From Rachicladosporium sp. CCFEE 5018 (lineage: Eukaryota > Ascomycota > Dothideomycetes > Cladosporiales > Cladosporiaceae): a stretch of DNA of 64,000 nt. This document shows positions 11,133 to 21,870 of this stretch, one piece after another. Location: the NCBI GenBank assembly GCA_002077045.2, contig KZ111152.1:354113-418112 (forward strand), read 5' to 3'. Within the stretch, counting starts at the first letter, position 1. Each line of letters opens with the position of its first letter. The notes beneath the pieces were generated by a model. That model saw only the letters and a list, made by a program, of their open reading frames with translations, ran no database searches and had not been told where the DNA came from. Position numbers and translations under genes: made by a program.

Positions 11133-12197
11133 GAGGTGGCGGCCTTGACATCCATTTACTTGCGCGGTATGATGGGGCTTGCGTGGGGTGACTGATAGCT
11201 TGGGAGGGATGTTTTGACTACGCCGTTGACTTTTGTCCGGCGAGAAGAATTTGCGATTGCTGATCGTGGTGGGAACAGTATCTGGGGGCGATCATTAGCC
11301 GCTCGCTAGCCTTGCCACAGCTATGACTCCCTTCCGCGTCCACAGCAGCGACAGCATCAGGCTGCGTGTCTCGAATTGTGTTGCCAAGTATCGTCGTGCT
11401 CATTCACCGCAGGTCATATGGGCTGATCTGTTGGCTGTCAACATCCGAGAGGCTGAGAAATGGATTCGACACTGCCAGCACAAGCTATCGCGGCTTGAAA
11501 CTGATGATGGCGGCTTTGGAGGAGATGAGGTTGACCGGGGCAAGGCCGAGCCATGTCATCAAACCTGTTTCAGCCTCCAACGCGCGTGTTGAATAAGCTC
11601 CGACCCATGCAGCCTCTTCTCGCCGTGAGACCCGAGTGGTTCATCACCGTCCCAAAGTGGAGCTATCGCAGGACGATCTAGTAAACTTTCTTGCTTTCGA
11701 GCTCACTTCATCGAATGTCTTAGCATCCACCACTGCTCGCTTGCATCCTGACGTGACCAAGAAGAGCTTTTCGCGGAGTGTGTTGCGTCAAATCCGCCCA
11801 GCATGGTCACACGCGCGTCTCCAAGCAGTGCCCATCTGCATCGCCTAGACGAGCCCAGAGCGGCAACCGCAAATGACCTTCGTCTGATGATCTGCCACTA
11901 GGGCTCTGTGCGCTGTCAAGGTTGTTTCTCATATCGATGCGGATCAAGCAAAAGATGGGTTTGCTGAAATGAGGCAGTGACGTCGGAGGGACGTCGTTGC
12001 TGAGAAAGATCTTGTTTGCCGCATTCTTGCCGCCGTGTAACGTAAAAAACGTGTCTCATTACCTCCGCTTCTGTTTCCTCCATCACACCACCGAGCAAGA
12101 ATAGCAATCAAGCATCGATCTCATATCCGCTCCCCAGAGACAATTCACCGCACTCAAACCACCGCACTCAAACCATCCCAACACCAATACCGCAGAC
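11133..12197. other. Intergenic region of about 1.1 kb
   Basis: No coding sequence, RNA gene or repeat could be supported. The last 150 bases are the presumed promoter/5' UTR of the small three-exon gene that follows. Confidence 0.4.
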
Positions 12198-12506
12198 ATG
12201 GGCGCCGTAGCTTCTTGTGTAAGACAACGCCTCTCACCGGGACCACCACGCGCCTCCTTGCTAACATGGGCGACAGTTCAACAGCGTGGTCAACGCGATC
12301 ACTTCGTGTTTCATGGCAATAGTAAATGGCATCGTGACCGTCATCAAAGCCATCATCAACGTAAGCGCAGCCGCTCCCCTACTCTTCCAAATTTTCAGGG
12401 CTAACAACAGACTCAGGGCATCGTCGCGCTCTTCTCGGCCATCGCCAATGTCCTCACCTGCGGCAAGGCAGGCGGGCGCAAACGCGCAACCACAAGTCAC
12501 GTCTAG
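12198..12506 (+). CDS. Small 64-residue MG-Cys protein, three exons
   Basis: Exons 12198-12218, 12277-12360 and 12417-12506 join in frame at two phase-0 introns (58 and 56 bp; donors GTAAGA and GTAAGC; acceptors ACAG and TCAG; CTAAC sites in both). The protein begins MGAVASCFNS, matching an N-myristoylation context with a nearby Cys for palmitoylation. A middle segment of alternating Ile/Val/Ala (FMAIVNGIVTVIKAIINGIV) looks membrane-associated or amphipathic, then a CGKAGGRKR basic tail ends in TSHV. Each exon alone is too short to be noticed as a gene. I believe similar tiny MG-Cys proteins occur widely in ascomycetes, from memory only. Function unknown; attachment to the inner face of a membrane is an inference. 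Confidence 0.75.
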
Positions 12507-12766
12507 CGACGTTTCATCGCCACCCTGGCTGTTGAAGCTCGGGTGATTTCTTTGGGAGAGCGATACTGGATGGTGATGGATCGGAGCAGGTCCCGTTTGG
12601 ATCACTGCGAGGAGGAGTGCGCACATTCTATGATACCCAGATGCATACTTTCGCGCGTGAATGGCATGGCATAGGCGTTCGGGCTCACAGACAGCAGAGA
12701 CGATAGAGTAATACGGATAATCGAGGAATGCACAACGACACATACTGGGGTGAAGGGAGCAACTTT

Positions 12767-14089
12767 TCATACAGTCATACCAGCCCTCTTGACACCGAAC
12801 TCTTTGTTGAACGCCCTCCCAATGACCATCCTCCTGACCTCACTGGTCCCAGCGCCGATCTCGTACAGCTTGGCGTCTCTCATGATCCGGCCCGCCGGCA
12901 TCTCATTCATATACCCCATCCCGCCCAGACACTGAATGGCATCCATACCGCACTCCGTCGCCCGCTCCGCGGCATACAGGATCGCGCCCGCGCAGTCCTG
13001 CGTTCGAATTTCAGGCGCCTCGTGACCCTCGTCTATAGCTCTCGCAACGCTGTAGGTGAATGCTGCGGATGCCCGGTACTTGGTGTACATATCTGCTAGC
13101 TTGCCTTGCACAAGCTGGAAGGAGGCGAGAGGGACGTCGAACTGTTTCCGCTCGTGTACGTAAGGCAGTGTGACGTCAAGGGCGGCTTTCATGAGGCCCA
13201 AGGGACCGGCGGAGAGGACTAGCCGTTCGAGGTCTAGGCCTTCCATTAGGACGCGAGTGCCTTTGTTGAGCTGCCCGAGTATATTCTCTTTCGGAACGTG
13301 AACGTTGTCGAGGACAAGCTCGCCAGTGTTTGAGCCTCGCATGCCGAGCTTGTCTAGCTTGCGAGCGACGCTGAAGCCTGAGGCGGAGGTGTCGACTATG
13401 AAGGCTGTCATGCCCTTGGAGCCGGCGTCTGGATCTGTCTTCGCATACACGATCACGTAGTGTGCATCTGGGCCATTGGTGATCCACATCTTGGTCCCGG
13501 AGAGGGTGTAGCCGTCTGAAATCTCTTTGGCAGTCATCTTCATCGAAACCACGTCTGAGCCGGCTGAGTGTTCTGACATAGCTAGTGCGCCTACCTTCTC
13601 ACCTGAAATGAGCCCAGGGAGAAAGCGAGCTTTTTGCTCGTCGTTGCCGTTGAGCATCAGCTGGTTGATGCAAAGCTGACTATGGGCTGCGTACGAGAGG
13701 GCGATTGAGCCTGATGCTCTGCTGAGCTCTTCCATGACTGTGCAGTGTGCTTGGTAGCCCATTGCCAGGCCACCGTAGTCCTCGTCCGCTGTTATCCCCA
13801 GGAAGCCAGCTTCGCCCATCTTCTTCCACATTTCGTTGGGAAACTCATTGCTGTGATCCACCTGCTGTGCGAGCTCATTTGGTATTTCTCGCCGTGCGAA
13901 CTCTATCGTTCGCTCTCGTAGCTCATCTAGATCGGCTTGCGATGGAGGCACGAAGCCTTTGGGGTGTTTCGTGGAAGCATTTCGCCTCTGGACCAACCGC
14001 GATGTGACTACCCTTCGAGGCAGCGTCGAGACTGTAGCGTTTCTTGAAATTTGTAATAGTGCTGCTCTGCACGGCGCGATGGCAGACAT
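12767..14089 (-). CDS. ivd: Isovaleryl-CoA dehydrogenase, mitochondrial
   Basis: This acyl-CoA dehydrogenase converts isovaleryl-CoA to 3-methylcrotonyl-CoA with FAD, passing electrons to ETF; its product is the substrate of MCC. A single exon encodes 440 residues. The start at 14089 is chosen because it opens an Arg-rich, Ser/Ala-rich transit peptide; the frame extends further upstream without features. FAD/substrate signatures MSEHSAGSD (171-179) and WITNG (202-206) are present. LDLERLVLSAGPLG places Glu288 where the IVD-type catalytic base lies, which separates it from short/medium-chain dehydrogenases. The C-terminal YEIGAGTSEVRRMVIGR is typical. It is divergently transcribed from MCC-beta across 338 bp, consistent with shared control of leucine catabolism. 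Confidence 0.95.
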   Translation of the reverse strand: MSAIAPCRAALLQISRNATVSTLPRRVVTSRLVQRRNASTKHPKGFVPPSQADLDELRERTIEFARREIPNELAQQVDHSNEFPNEMWKKMGEAGFLGITADEDYGGLAMGYQAHCTVMEELSRASGSIALSYAAHSQLCINQLMLNGNDEQKARFLPGLISGEKVGALAMSEHSAGSDVVSMKMTAKEISDGYTLSGTKMWITNGPDAHYVIVYAKTDPDAGSKGMTAFIVDTSASGFSVARKLDKLGMRGSNTGELVLDNVHVPKENILGQLNKGTRVLMEGLDLERLVLSAGPLGLMKAALDVTLPYVHERKQFDVPLASFQLVQGKLADMYTKYRASAAFTYSVARAIDEGHEAPEIRTQDCAGAILYAAERATECGMDAIQCLGGMGYMNEMPAGRIMRDAKLYEIGAGTSEVRRMVIGRAFNKEFGVKRAGMTV

Positions 14090-14427
14090 AGTGTACTCGA
14101 TATTAATGGAGCTCCTCTCCCAGGTTACACGCGACCTCGTTACGCTAATGCTTCTAGCTATCTTCCAGATCTGATGGGTTCCCGAAATGGAGTGGAAGAA
14201 CTTACCCAACCGGCCTCGAATGACTTATGCGCCCGCCGTCGCATCAATTGTACGATTAACTGTCCAAGGGCAATGTCTAGCGGACGAACGGCTATGTGCG
14301 GTACAAAAGTCAACATTCCAATGTGACCTCGGTACGCGACTGACTTTCTTAAGCCGCGTGTAGGTGCATGAGCTCGCACACATATGAGTTACCGTGATCA
14401 TCTGCTTATGTGCAATGTGAAAACACT
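14090..14427. promoter_or_regulatory. Divergent promoter shared by IVD and MCC-beta
   Basis: The 338 bases between two start codons facing away from each other are the only room for both promoters. Consecutive enzymes of one pathway arranged this way are commonly co-induced in filamentous fungi. I could not assign a specific binding site. Confidence 0.65.
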
Positions 14428-16200
14428 ATGGCGACCGCGTCTCGCGCCATAGTGCGGATTCTTCATCATGCGCCCCGAAGAAGACCGTTCGCGGTCGTCA
14501 ACCCTACAATATGCCTTCGGCCATGCTCCCGAACTGTAGCGACCTTTACGAGCCCACAGCAGGCAGCCCAGATCTCGGTCATCCCGACTGCAGTGGATCA
14601 GAACAGCGATGCATTCCGCCAGAGTGCCGAAGCTATGGGCGACCTCGTCGCAAAGGTCGCGGCACTGCACGAGAAGGCTGCCCAGGGAGGACCTCAGAAG
14701 GCTAGGGACAAGCACCTGCAGCGAGGGAAGATGCTGGTGCGAGACCGCGTCACAGCCCTGATTGACCCAGGGACATCGTTCTTAGAGCTGAGTGCGTTGG
14801 CTGCGCATGACATGTACGGCAGTGAGGATGTGCCTGCAGCTGGCATGGTCACCGGGATAGGCACGGTAGAGGGCGTGATGTGCATGATTGTCGCGAACGA
14901 TAGCACGTATGAAGATTTACACCCTCCCCGATATTCACAACTCTCGCGCTGACCTGCCCACAGCGTCAAAGCCGGCTCATACTTTCCCATGACCGTCAAG
15001 AAGCATGTCCGAGCACAAGAGATTGCAGCCCAGAACCGTCTTCCATGCATCTACCTCGTAGACTCTGGCGGAGCCAACCTCCCTCGCCAGGCAGACGTGT
15101 TTCCGGACCGCGATCACTTTGGGCGCATCTTCTTCAATCAAGCTCGCATGAGCAGCCAGGGCATCCCCCAGATCTCTGTCGTGATGGGCTCTTGCACTGC
15201 AGGCGGCGCATACGTGCCCTCTATGTCTGATGAGAATGTCATTGTTCAAGAGCAGGGCACGATCTTCCTCGCCGGACCACCGCTAGTCAAAGCTGCCACA
15301 GGCGAGGAAGTCAGCGCCGAGGATCTCGGGGGAGGCAAGCTGCACAGCGAAGTCAGCGGCGTCACAGACTACCTGGCTCTGGATGATGCTCACGCTTTAG
15401 TCCTTGCCCGCCGCTGCATCGCAAATCTCAACTTTCCCACTGCCCCAAACCCAGCTCTGAAACCGACTTGGGAAGAGCCCCTCTACGCCCCCTCCGAGCT
15501 CGATGGCATAGTAGGCACGAACCTCAAAACGCAAATTCCTATGCACGAGATCATCGCGCGCATAGTAGACGGCAGCGCCTTCTCGGAGTTCAAGCCGCTC
15601 TATGGTAGCACGCTGATCACAGGTTTCGCAACGATCTACGGTCACCCGGTGGGCATCATAGCCAACAACGGCATTTTGTTCAGCGAAAGCAGCTTGAAGG
15701 GAGCGCACTTCATTCAGCTGTGCTGCAAACGCAACATCCCCTTGATCTTCTTGCAAAATATCTCCGGCTTCATGGTAGGTCAGGACGCAGAGAAGGGTGG
15801 GATCGCTAAGAACGGCGCGAAGCTCGTCACTGCTGTCGCGTGCGCTGATGTGCCTAAGTTTACTGTTGTGGTTGGGTCGAGTGCTGGTGCTGGCAACTAT
15901 GGGATGTGCGGTCGGGCATACTCTCCGCGGTTCTTGTGGGCGTGGCCTACGGCGAAGACGAGCGTTATGGGCTCGGAGCAGCTCAGCGCTGTCATGGAAG
16001 CTGTGGGCAAGCAAGCAGACCCAGAGCTGAAGGCGAGGATCGAGCGAGAGAGCGATGTCTTGTTCGCTACGGCGAGGCTCTGGGACGATGGGGTCATCCC
16101 GCCGAGCCACACTAGGCGAGTGCTGGGGATGGGCTTACAAGCTGCCATGGGCGGAAGTGTCGAGGAGAAGAAGACCGAATTCGGGGTCTTCAGGATGTAG
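14428..16200 (+). CDS. mccB: Methylcrotonoyl-CoA carboxylase beta subunit, mitochondrial
   Basis: Exons 14428-14906 and 14964-16200 encode a 571-residue carboxyltransferase subunit; the 57-bp intron is 14907-14963. Domain signatures are those given for 349-2121. Here the full context survives: IVD lies upstream in divergent orientation and a transcription-factor gene follows on the same strand. A diverged homeologous 3' fragment starts contig C at 33613; one visible protein difference near the C-terminus is Asp here versus Asn there in the ERES-x-VLF stretch. Confidence 0.95.
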
Positions 16201-17050
16201 GCAGCTCACCGCTTTGCTAGATCCATCAGGTAACTGGCTGCACCGGTGTCCAAACATGATCAAAGAATCTGCAGATACTCATGCCACACTCGACTGCACA
16301 GCGAGGCTTGTCTTGTTCCTGCTGTCATGCACAGGGAGCGACACACTTGCGAGATTAACTACCGTCGAACAATTCGTGTCTCTTGACGATACTATCAATG
16401 AAGATTTACGATGCTTGAAATCATGACATGTGCTTCGCAACCCGTTCATATTGCGATGAGAGTGAGGCTAAGGTGAAGAACCGATCTTGGCATGAGGCTT
16501 GTTCCTCTGCTGAACCAATCTTCTACTGCTTCGCTTAGTGAAATGCGCTAGTATGCGAGCCTTCATTTCTTTATCGTGGCTAAAGGTGTTACTAAATCGA
16601 TCCACTTTGATGTTGGTGCGGCTGACACACCTCATGCATAACTTGCTCATCCATCACAGGAGATGTTCAATACATGGGCTCTTAAGTCCGAAGAACCTTT
16701 ATGATGACAACTCTACTGCAGGCGCCCTAGTTTTGCTCATCGTTGACGAGTCCAATGTCCCGAAACGACCAACTTACTACTGCTAATAGGCATAAGCCAC
16801 GGAATGAATCCAGGTTCGAGACACGTAGAGCGAATAGCGGACCTGTACGTATCGCTCGTATCGCGGGAGGATACAACGGTAACTAAGAAAGGTAACTCAT
16901 CTTTCGAAAGTAGTCCCCTCGAGCGCCAATCGGGACCTTTCGGCGGCGAAGCCGAGTGGCCCAGATGCCAGGCCAGCGGCGACAAGTTCAACGTTCTGCA
17001 GAACGCATCGGCGCTTCGTACGTAGTCCCAATTCAGTCTAAGGGCTATAG
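16201..17050. other. Region between MCC-beta and the transcription factor
   Basis: The first part is the MCC-beta 3' UTR. The last 300 bases should contain the missing 5' exon(s) of the next gene: an ATG at 16757 opens a 43-codon basic frame (MSRNDQL...), and further on a frame reads PRCQASGDKF, reminiscent of the second half of a Zn2Cys6 cluster but lacking most cysteines. I could not build a splice model with normal intron sizes. Confidence 0.4.
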
Positions 17051-18517
17051 AAGCTGCGGCTGAAGTATGATCAGATCTTTGGCGCTCCTGAGGCAGTGTG
17101 CCCCGAATGTCCGCCGGTACAGCATGTCCATACGTCGGCGCCTCCAAGATCGAAGTCGTGGGATCCATCTAAGTCGAATGACACAGATCTACAGCTGTTG
17201 ACGCCGGTATCTGACTCGTCCGCGGTTGATGACCAGGCCTTTGCGGACTTCTTCTCTACCTACATCTCTCCCGAAGTCGGCATCTGGCGCCAGAGTTACT
17301 TGATCGCCCTGGCAGACTACGCGCCCAGAACGACGATCTTGCAGCGCGCGAAGCATACCCTGGGTCTAGCCCATCTTGCGTCATCTGTGGGGGATGATCA
17401 GTTATCGCGGCGGTCCCGTGTCGAGTATGGCCGCATCCTGGGCGAGTTGCGCTTTACCATGTGCTTTCCGTCTAAGATTAGGACGCGTACAGAGTTCAGA
17501 GAGCTAGTCGCCAGCATCGCGCTGTTATCGCACCTTGGTGATCCAGTCGTCAATTCCATCAATGCTGACGATAGCTGGGCCACCCATCTATGGGCTATTC
17601 AACACGTATTCTCAGGTCGAGTGCCGCCGGCAAACTCGAGGGACACTCCGCTTGATCGGGGATTAGTGAGGCACTCTTTCATGAATGGATTCATGCTAGC
17701 AATAGCAAAACGCAAGAAATGGGTCATAGATGCGCGATGGCTACCTGCGTTATCGCAGGGGTGGACGGACGTCCTGACAGTCTTCCACGAACTGCCTTCG
17801 CTCCTGGAAGGTGTCGACAATGCGCTTACTACCGGTGGTGATGTGTCTAGCCTGTTGCACATCGTGGAGAGACTACGAGAGATGCGAGTCGCTGCGTTGC
17901 AGTCGCCGGAAGGCGATCTCGCGGAAGGCCATCAGACGGTAGAAGCCGCACGACTGCATCTCGGGATCGAAGAGCATAGGGTCATGGCTGCCTCAACAAC
18001 CTTTCCAGCACTTTACGTCCCAGACGCAACCGCAGAGGGGCGACAGGCCATCGCAGCGTTGCATTGGAGGCTCCTAATACTCACAATGGAGTGTACGTTG
18101 CTCCGCATTTGGCACTTCTATCCCGAGGACTGCTTCGATCCCATTTCGAATGCGTGGCAACGAGGCGTGGAGCAGAACGCCTACAACGTGGCGCGTATGC
18201 TTTGCATGTCAGCTCTGTCCTTCACGCGACCTGATAAGCTAGTAAGGGCCATAATGTTGCGGCTCATGATAACGATGGCACATAACGTGTTCAAGGAACA
18301 GAACGCGGCTGCAGAAGCAGCTTGGTGCAGAGCTTGCCTCGAAGCCAATGCTGCGAGGATTCAGCGTATCAAAGATGAAGGCGGACCTACACTTTGCAAG
18401 GTAGCGAATGTTCTTCCCGGAATCGTGGAAGCTTGTCATTACAAGTCTGCATTTGATCGAGAGGCTTTTGTCGTTCGTGCCAGAGAGACAACGAGGTTGA
18501 AGGTGCTCACCATCTAA
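17051..18517 (+). CDS. Fungal-specific transcription-factor-like protein, 5' end unresolved
   Basis: A frame of 488 codons plus stop opens directly after a TATAG acceptor-like site and has no ATG until about 120 codons later than the GTG at 17096, so at least one upstream exon is missing from the model. The helical body (LALAHL/YGRILGEL, ALLSHLGDP, SWATHLWAIQHVF, GLVRHSFMNGFMLA) follows the pattern of the large ascomycete fungal_trans_2-type domain, which sits after an N-terminal Zn2Cys6 cluster. The segment KLRLKYDQIF at the exon start resembles the linker that follows such a cluster. No clear cluster was found upstream. The homeolog at 34920 has the same structure, so the unusual 5' end is shared. 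Target genes unknown. Confidence 0.6.
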   Translation, partial: KLRLKYDQIFGAPEAVCPECPPVQHVHTSAPPRSKSWDPSKSNDTDLQLLTPVSDSSAVDDQAFADFFSTYISPEVGIWRQSYLIALADYAPRTTILQRAKHTLGLAHLASSVGDDQLSRRSRVEYGRILGELRFTMCFPSKIRTRTEFRELVASIALLSHLGDPVVNSINADDSWATHLWAIQHVFSGRVPPANSRDTPLDRGLVRHSFMNGFMLAIAKRKKWVIDARWLPALSQGWTDVLTVFHELPSLLEGVDNALTTGGDVSSLLHIVERLREMRVAALQSPEGDLAEGHQTVEAARLHLGIEEHRVMAASTTFPALYVPDATAEGRQAIAALHWRLLILTMECTLLRIWHFYPEDCFDPISNAWQRGVEQNAYNVARMLCMSALSFTRPDKLVRAIMLRLMITMAHNVFKEQNAAAEAAWCRACLEANAARIQRIKDEGGPTLCKVANVLPGIVEACHYKSAFDREAFVVRARETTRLKVLTI

Positions 18518-19417
18518 GTGCTGCCTCCGCCTCTCGAGGATCCAGGGATGCAATCGCTGCTCGTATCAGTCCGGCTGCGACGCCTAGCAGAGAAATGATC
18601 CCGCATTCGTGAGACCGCATACATTCACTTGCAACAGAAAAGCTGCACCACTCTCTGAGATCATGCCGAAACAGCTTCATGTCGTGGAGACCTCGAATCA
18701 AGCAGAGGAGCGTTGCAGATTTTCACAGGGAGGAAATCTTTCACCCTACTGCCGTTCGCATGACAATAAGAGGAGCGAAACCGAAGCGATCGAAGGACGC
18801 GGCACCTGCTGAGCTCGTTGCCACTGCGCCGCGCAGCAGAAGATTGGAAAACCTCGAGCATCACAGAAAGTCCCTCCAGATCATTTCGCCCAACTCTAGT
18901 AATATCGGAGTTGCGGCAAAGGCTGCACAGTATTGCGAATCACAGACCAAGGGACGCAGACATAAACAAGCTTTGCGAGGCGGAAATCGGCCACGGTCGG
19001 CCCGAAATCCACTGCTTCCAAAGAGGGGAACCAAGTCGACTCCATAACCTGATCAACGAAGTGCGGAGATCAATGACATTTCAGGACGATGACCGGGTCG
19101 CGGGACCACCTCTAGTCAGGCACGCGGCAATCAGCATGTCACGCTGCCAGTGAGACGCGCCTTTTGCAGTGTTTTGCACATACAATCTCCCCGCCGCGTT
19201 CATACGCGCCAATGAACGATCAGGAGACGAACTCCTCACTTCAATAGTGCCATGCAGTCCTTGCAATGGTCTCGCTGTTATCACCGCTGGTAAAGCTACG
19301 ATGTGGAGCATGATCATGCATGCAACGTGGTCAACATGAGTTTATAAGGTAGTAATGGCTCTGATATTGTAGTGACTTGTTGGTGCTTTGTCCGCCCCCG
19401 TCCTCCATCGATTCAGG
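18518..19417. other. Intergenic; left edge of the glucoamylase inversion
   Basis: Bases 18518 to about 18600 align weakly and collinearly with sequence after the other transcription-factor copy (36387 on). From roughly 18950 onward the sequence matches 39060-39600 of contig C only in reverse complement, so an inversion breakpoint lies between. Around 18622 a stretch resembling the MITE terminal repeat (AAAAGC...ACCACTC) is present but degenerate. No gene is supported. Confidence 0.5.
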
Positions 19418-21633
19418 ATGAGGACCACAGTACGCAAATGCCTAGCACTGGCGCTCGCGGCAACGGTCTACGGCCAAAGTTGTCAAGTAACAACTGTTGC
19501 AACGACGCCGCCTGCGACTGGCACCGGTGTTGAGTTGTCAAGCTATTCTTACTGTGGAGGCAGCTTGAACGTCTCAGTATGTAACGTTCATATCACCGAC
19601 GGAATGGCAAGGTGCTGATATTATTTTACAGGTCTACATCGAAAATGTAAACTACAATAAAGTCGTCAGCCTGTACTACACGAACGCGCAGAATCAAAGC
19701 ACGCCACTCTCCGTCATCTCCCTTGGCTACCAGAACAGTATTGCCAACACCAACTACGAGACCTGGGGCGCCAACACACCAGTCTACATCGACGGCGTGA
19801 CTGAGCTCCTCAATCTTACGTACCAAGCTGTCGACATCGGGAAGACGTACATTCAGATTCTTGATCTGGCTGTGACTGCCAGCGGGCCCCCAGCTCCGAC
19901 CTTGCCGTCACCACCAAAGCCGTACGCTACGCCAAATGACTTCCAGAACACTATCACGAAGTGGCTCGCTGTGGAGGATGGCTCTGAATCCGAGATCGCC
20001 TTCACTCGGATGTTCCTCAATATCCAGCCTGCAATTCCTGGTGCGGTGAACGGGACCGTTGTAGCTGCACGCAGTGGGCCGAGCTACGATCAGAAAGAAC
20101 CGGACTACGAGTACGACTGGGTCAGAGACTCATCGTTGACTATGGAGGTCGTGAATACTCTGTATGCCGCAGCATCGAAGAAACAGAAGTCCGCTTACGA
20201 AAGTATTTTGTTCAACTATGCAGCTGCGAGAGCATTTGAACAGACTGAGCCTGGACTGCAGACTGGACTGGGCGAGCCGAAGTTTTACTTGAACAACACG
20301 ATTTTCTTAGGTAAGTCATGACGGAAGGCACGATCACGTGACTTTGATGTTTAGTGGCCCCAACCCCTATACAACCACAGTCAGTCCTTCGACATGCTTG
20401 AATGACGCTACTGTGAGGTATTCGCCGCTCCACGGCACTCGAGCTTGCTCGTCTTGCCGTCGTGTGGTCGGCTGACACCGCGGCGTGGCCGAGGCTTTGA
20501 GGGAGCGGTCCAGTGGTCCAAATGAGTACTCCGCTGACAATCCAACGCGCGTAGGTCCATGGGGGAGGCCTCAGAACGACGGCCCGGCGACGGCAGCTAT
20601 CACGCTAATCGAGTTTGCGAACGCATATCTCGCCAACGGCGGAAGTCTTGCAACCGTAAAATCGAGAATTTACGATTCCACCGCACATCCCGAAGCTGCA
20701 CCTGTAAAAAAGGACCTACTCTTCGTTGCGAGCAACTGGACATCGTCCTCCTTCGATCTGTGGGAAGAGGAGTCGAGTGATCACTTCTATACTCGTATGG
20801 TACAGCGTCGCGCCCTTCTCCAAGGGGCGGCATTTGCGACAAAGATGGGTGACAGCGCTACAAGCACGACCTTAAGCTCAGCTGCTACTGCACTGACAGC
20901 AACGCTTTCTCAGTTCTGGGACCCCAACAGGCAGATCTTGTTGTACGAGTATGGCCCAGTGCTTCGAGATAAGAGCAGCTATTTGGATATTGCGGTAATC
21001 CTTGGCGTCATTCATGGTTACAACAACGACGGCGTGTACGGCTACACTAATGACCAAGTTCTCTCATCGGCGCTACGGATCTCGACAGCGTTCATATCCG
21101 TTTACCCAATAGCGTCTACACACAAGGACGCCTCAGGACACACTCTGGCCCCACCTATTGGTCGCTACCCAGAGGATGTTTACAATGGTGTAGGTACAGC
21201 TACCAACGGTGGCAATCCTTGGTACCTCGCCACTGCTGCGATGGCCCAGTTCATGTACTCAGTCTCATCGTCCTATACCTCCGCGGAGAGTCTCACGGTA
21301 ACTGCCACTAGCAAGGCCTTCTTCGATTACTACGCACCGAACGCCAAAGTGGTAGCTGGTACCTACAAGAAGAACAGCAAGGCTCTCAAGGAGATCGTCA
21401 GCGCGTTGAACGGGTGGGGCGATGCGTACATGCAAACGATCAGGTACTACACTCCTGCCAATGGACATTTGAGCGAGGAAATTGATCGCAACACCGGTGT
21501 CGCTGTTGGTGCGGCTGACTTGACGTGGAGTTACGCTAGTCTGTTGACTGCATCGTTCGCCAGAGCGGAGGCTAAGGGCGATAAGCAGTATGTAAAGAAG
21601 TTGGCAGATTTGGGAGTGACGCCAAACACATAA
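19418..21633 (+). CDS. Secreted glucoamylase, CBM21-GH15 (homeolog 1)
   Basis: Glucan 1,4-alpha-glucosidase releasing glucose from starch/glycogen ends. Three exons: 19418-19576, 19632-20310, 20555-21633, giving 638 residues. A signal peptide (about 19 residues) is followed by an N-terminal starch-binding domain: the VELSSYSYCGGSL ... VYIENVNYNKVVSLYYT pattern matches CBM21 as in Rhizopus-type glucoamylase. The GH15 catalytic part starts near residue 150, with DYEYDWVRD at 211-219 and LGEPKFYLN followed, across intron 2, by GPWGRPQNDGPA. Intron 2 (20311-20554, 244 bp) is unusually long for this window. A MITE begins within 7 bases of the stop codon. The homeolog at 36812-39040 is on the opposite strand. 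Confidence 0.9.
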
Positions 21634-21639
21634 GGTAGG

Positions 21640-21870
21640 CACAGGAATGATAAAAGAGGTGGATCACTCAAATGATCCTCACGATCGGCACTGATCGTAT
21701 ACACCGCACTGCAAATACGAGTTGCAGTTAGTGCTACCTAGGAGAGCACCTAGTGGTAACAAGACACTCTCACCGGTAGCGCGCCTACCAGCTCACGGTT
21801 GCGGCGCTGCGTATATAAGCGTTATCCATGACCGTAAATGTCTGCGCGGTTCGCTGTTTCTGTCAATACG
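21640..21870. mobile_element. MITE-like element downstream of glucoamylase, homeolog 1
   Basis: The left end (CACAGGAATGATAAAAGAGG) and the right end (reverse complement of GCTGTTTCTGTCAATACG) are degenerate versions of the terminal inverted repeat seen cleanly at 55023. The internal order (GATCGGCACTGATCG, GTATACACCGCACTG, GCGGCGCTGCGTATATA) matches the reverse complement of 36576-36810. It lacks any coding capacity. The start lies 6 bases after the glucoamylase TAA. Ends are approximate because of divergence. Confidence 0.6.

Noticed and set aside
16811..16825. GGTTCGAGACAC resembling a tRNA B box
   Set aside because: No matching A box, acceptor stem or anticodon arm could be folded around it.
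16737..17168. 143-codon minus-strand frame upstream of the transcription factor, open in both homeologs (34606-35037)
   Set aside because: Starts inside the transcription-factor frame, shows no domain, and its substitutions are not biased to silent positions by eye; most likely chance, though not excluded.
20311..20554. Possible additional coding exon inside the long glucoamylase intron (frame open from 20485)
   Set aside because: The family sequence continues directly from NTIFLG to PWGRPQNDGPA when the whole interval is removed; the open frame has no GH15 counterpart, although it is open in both homeologs.
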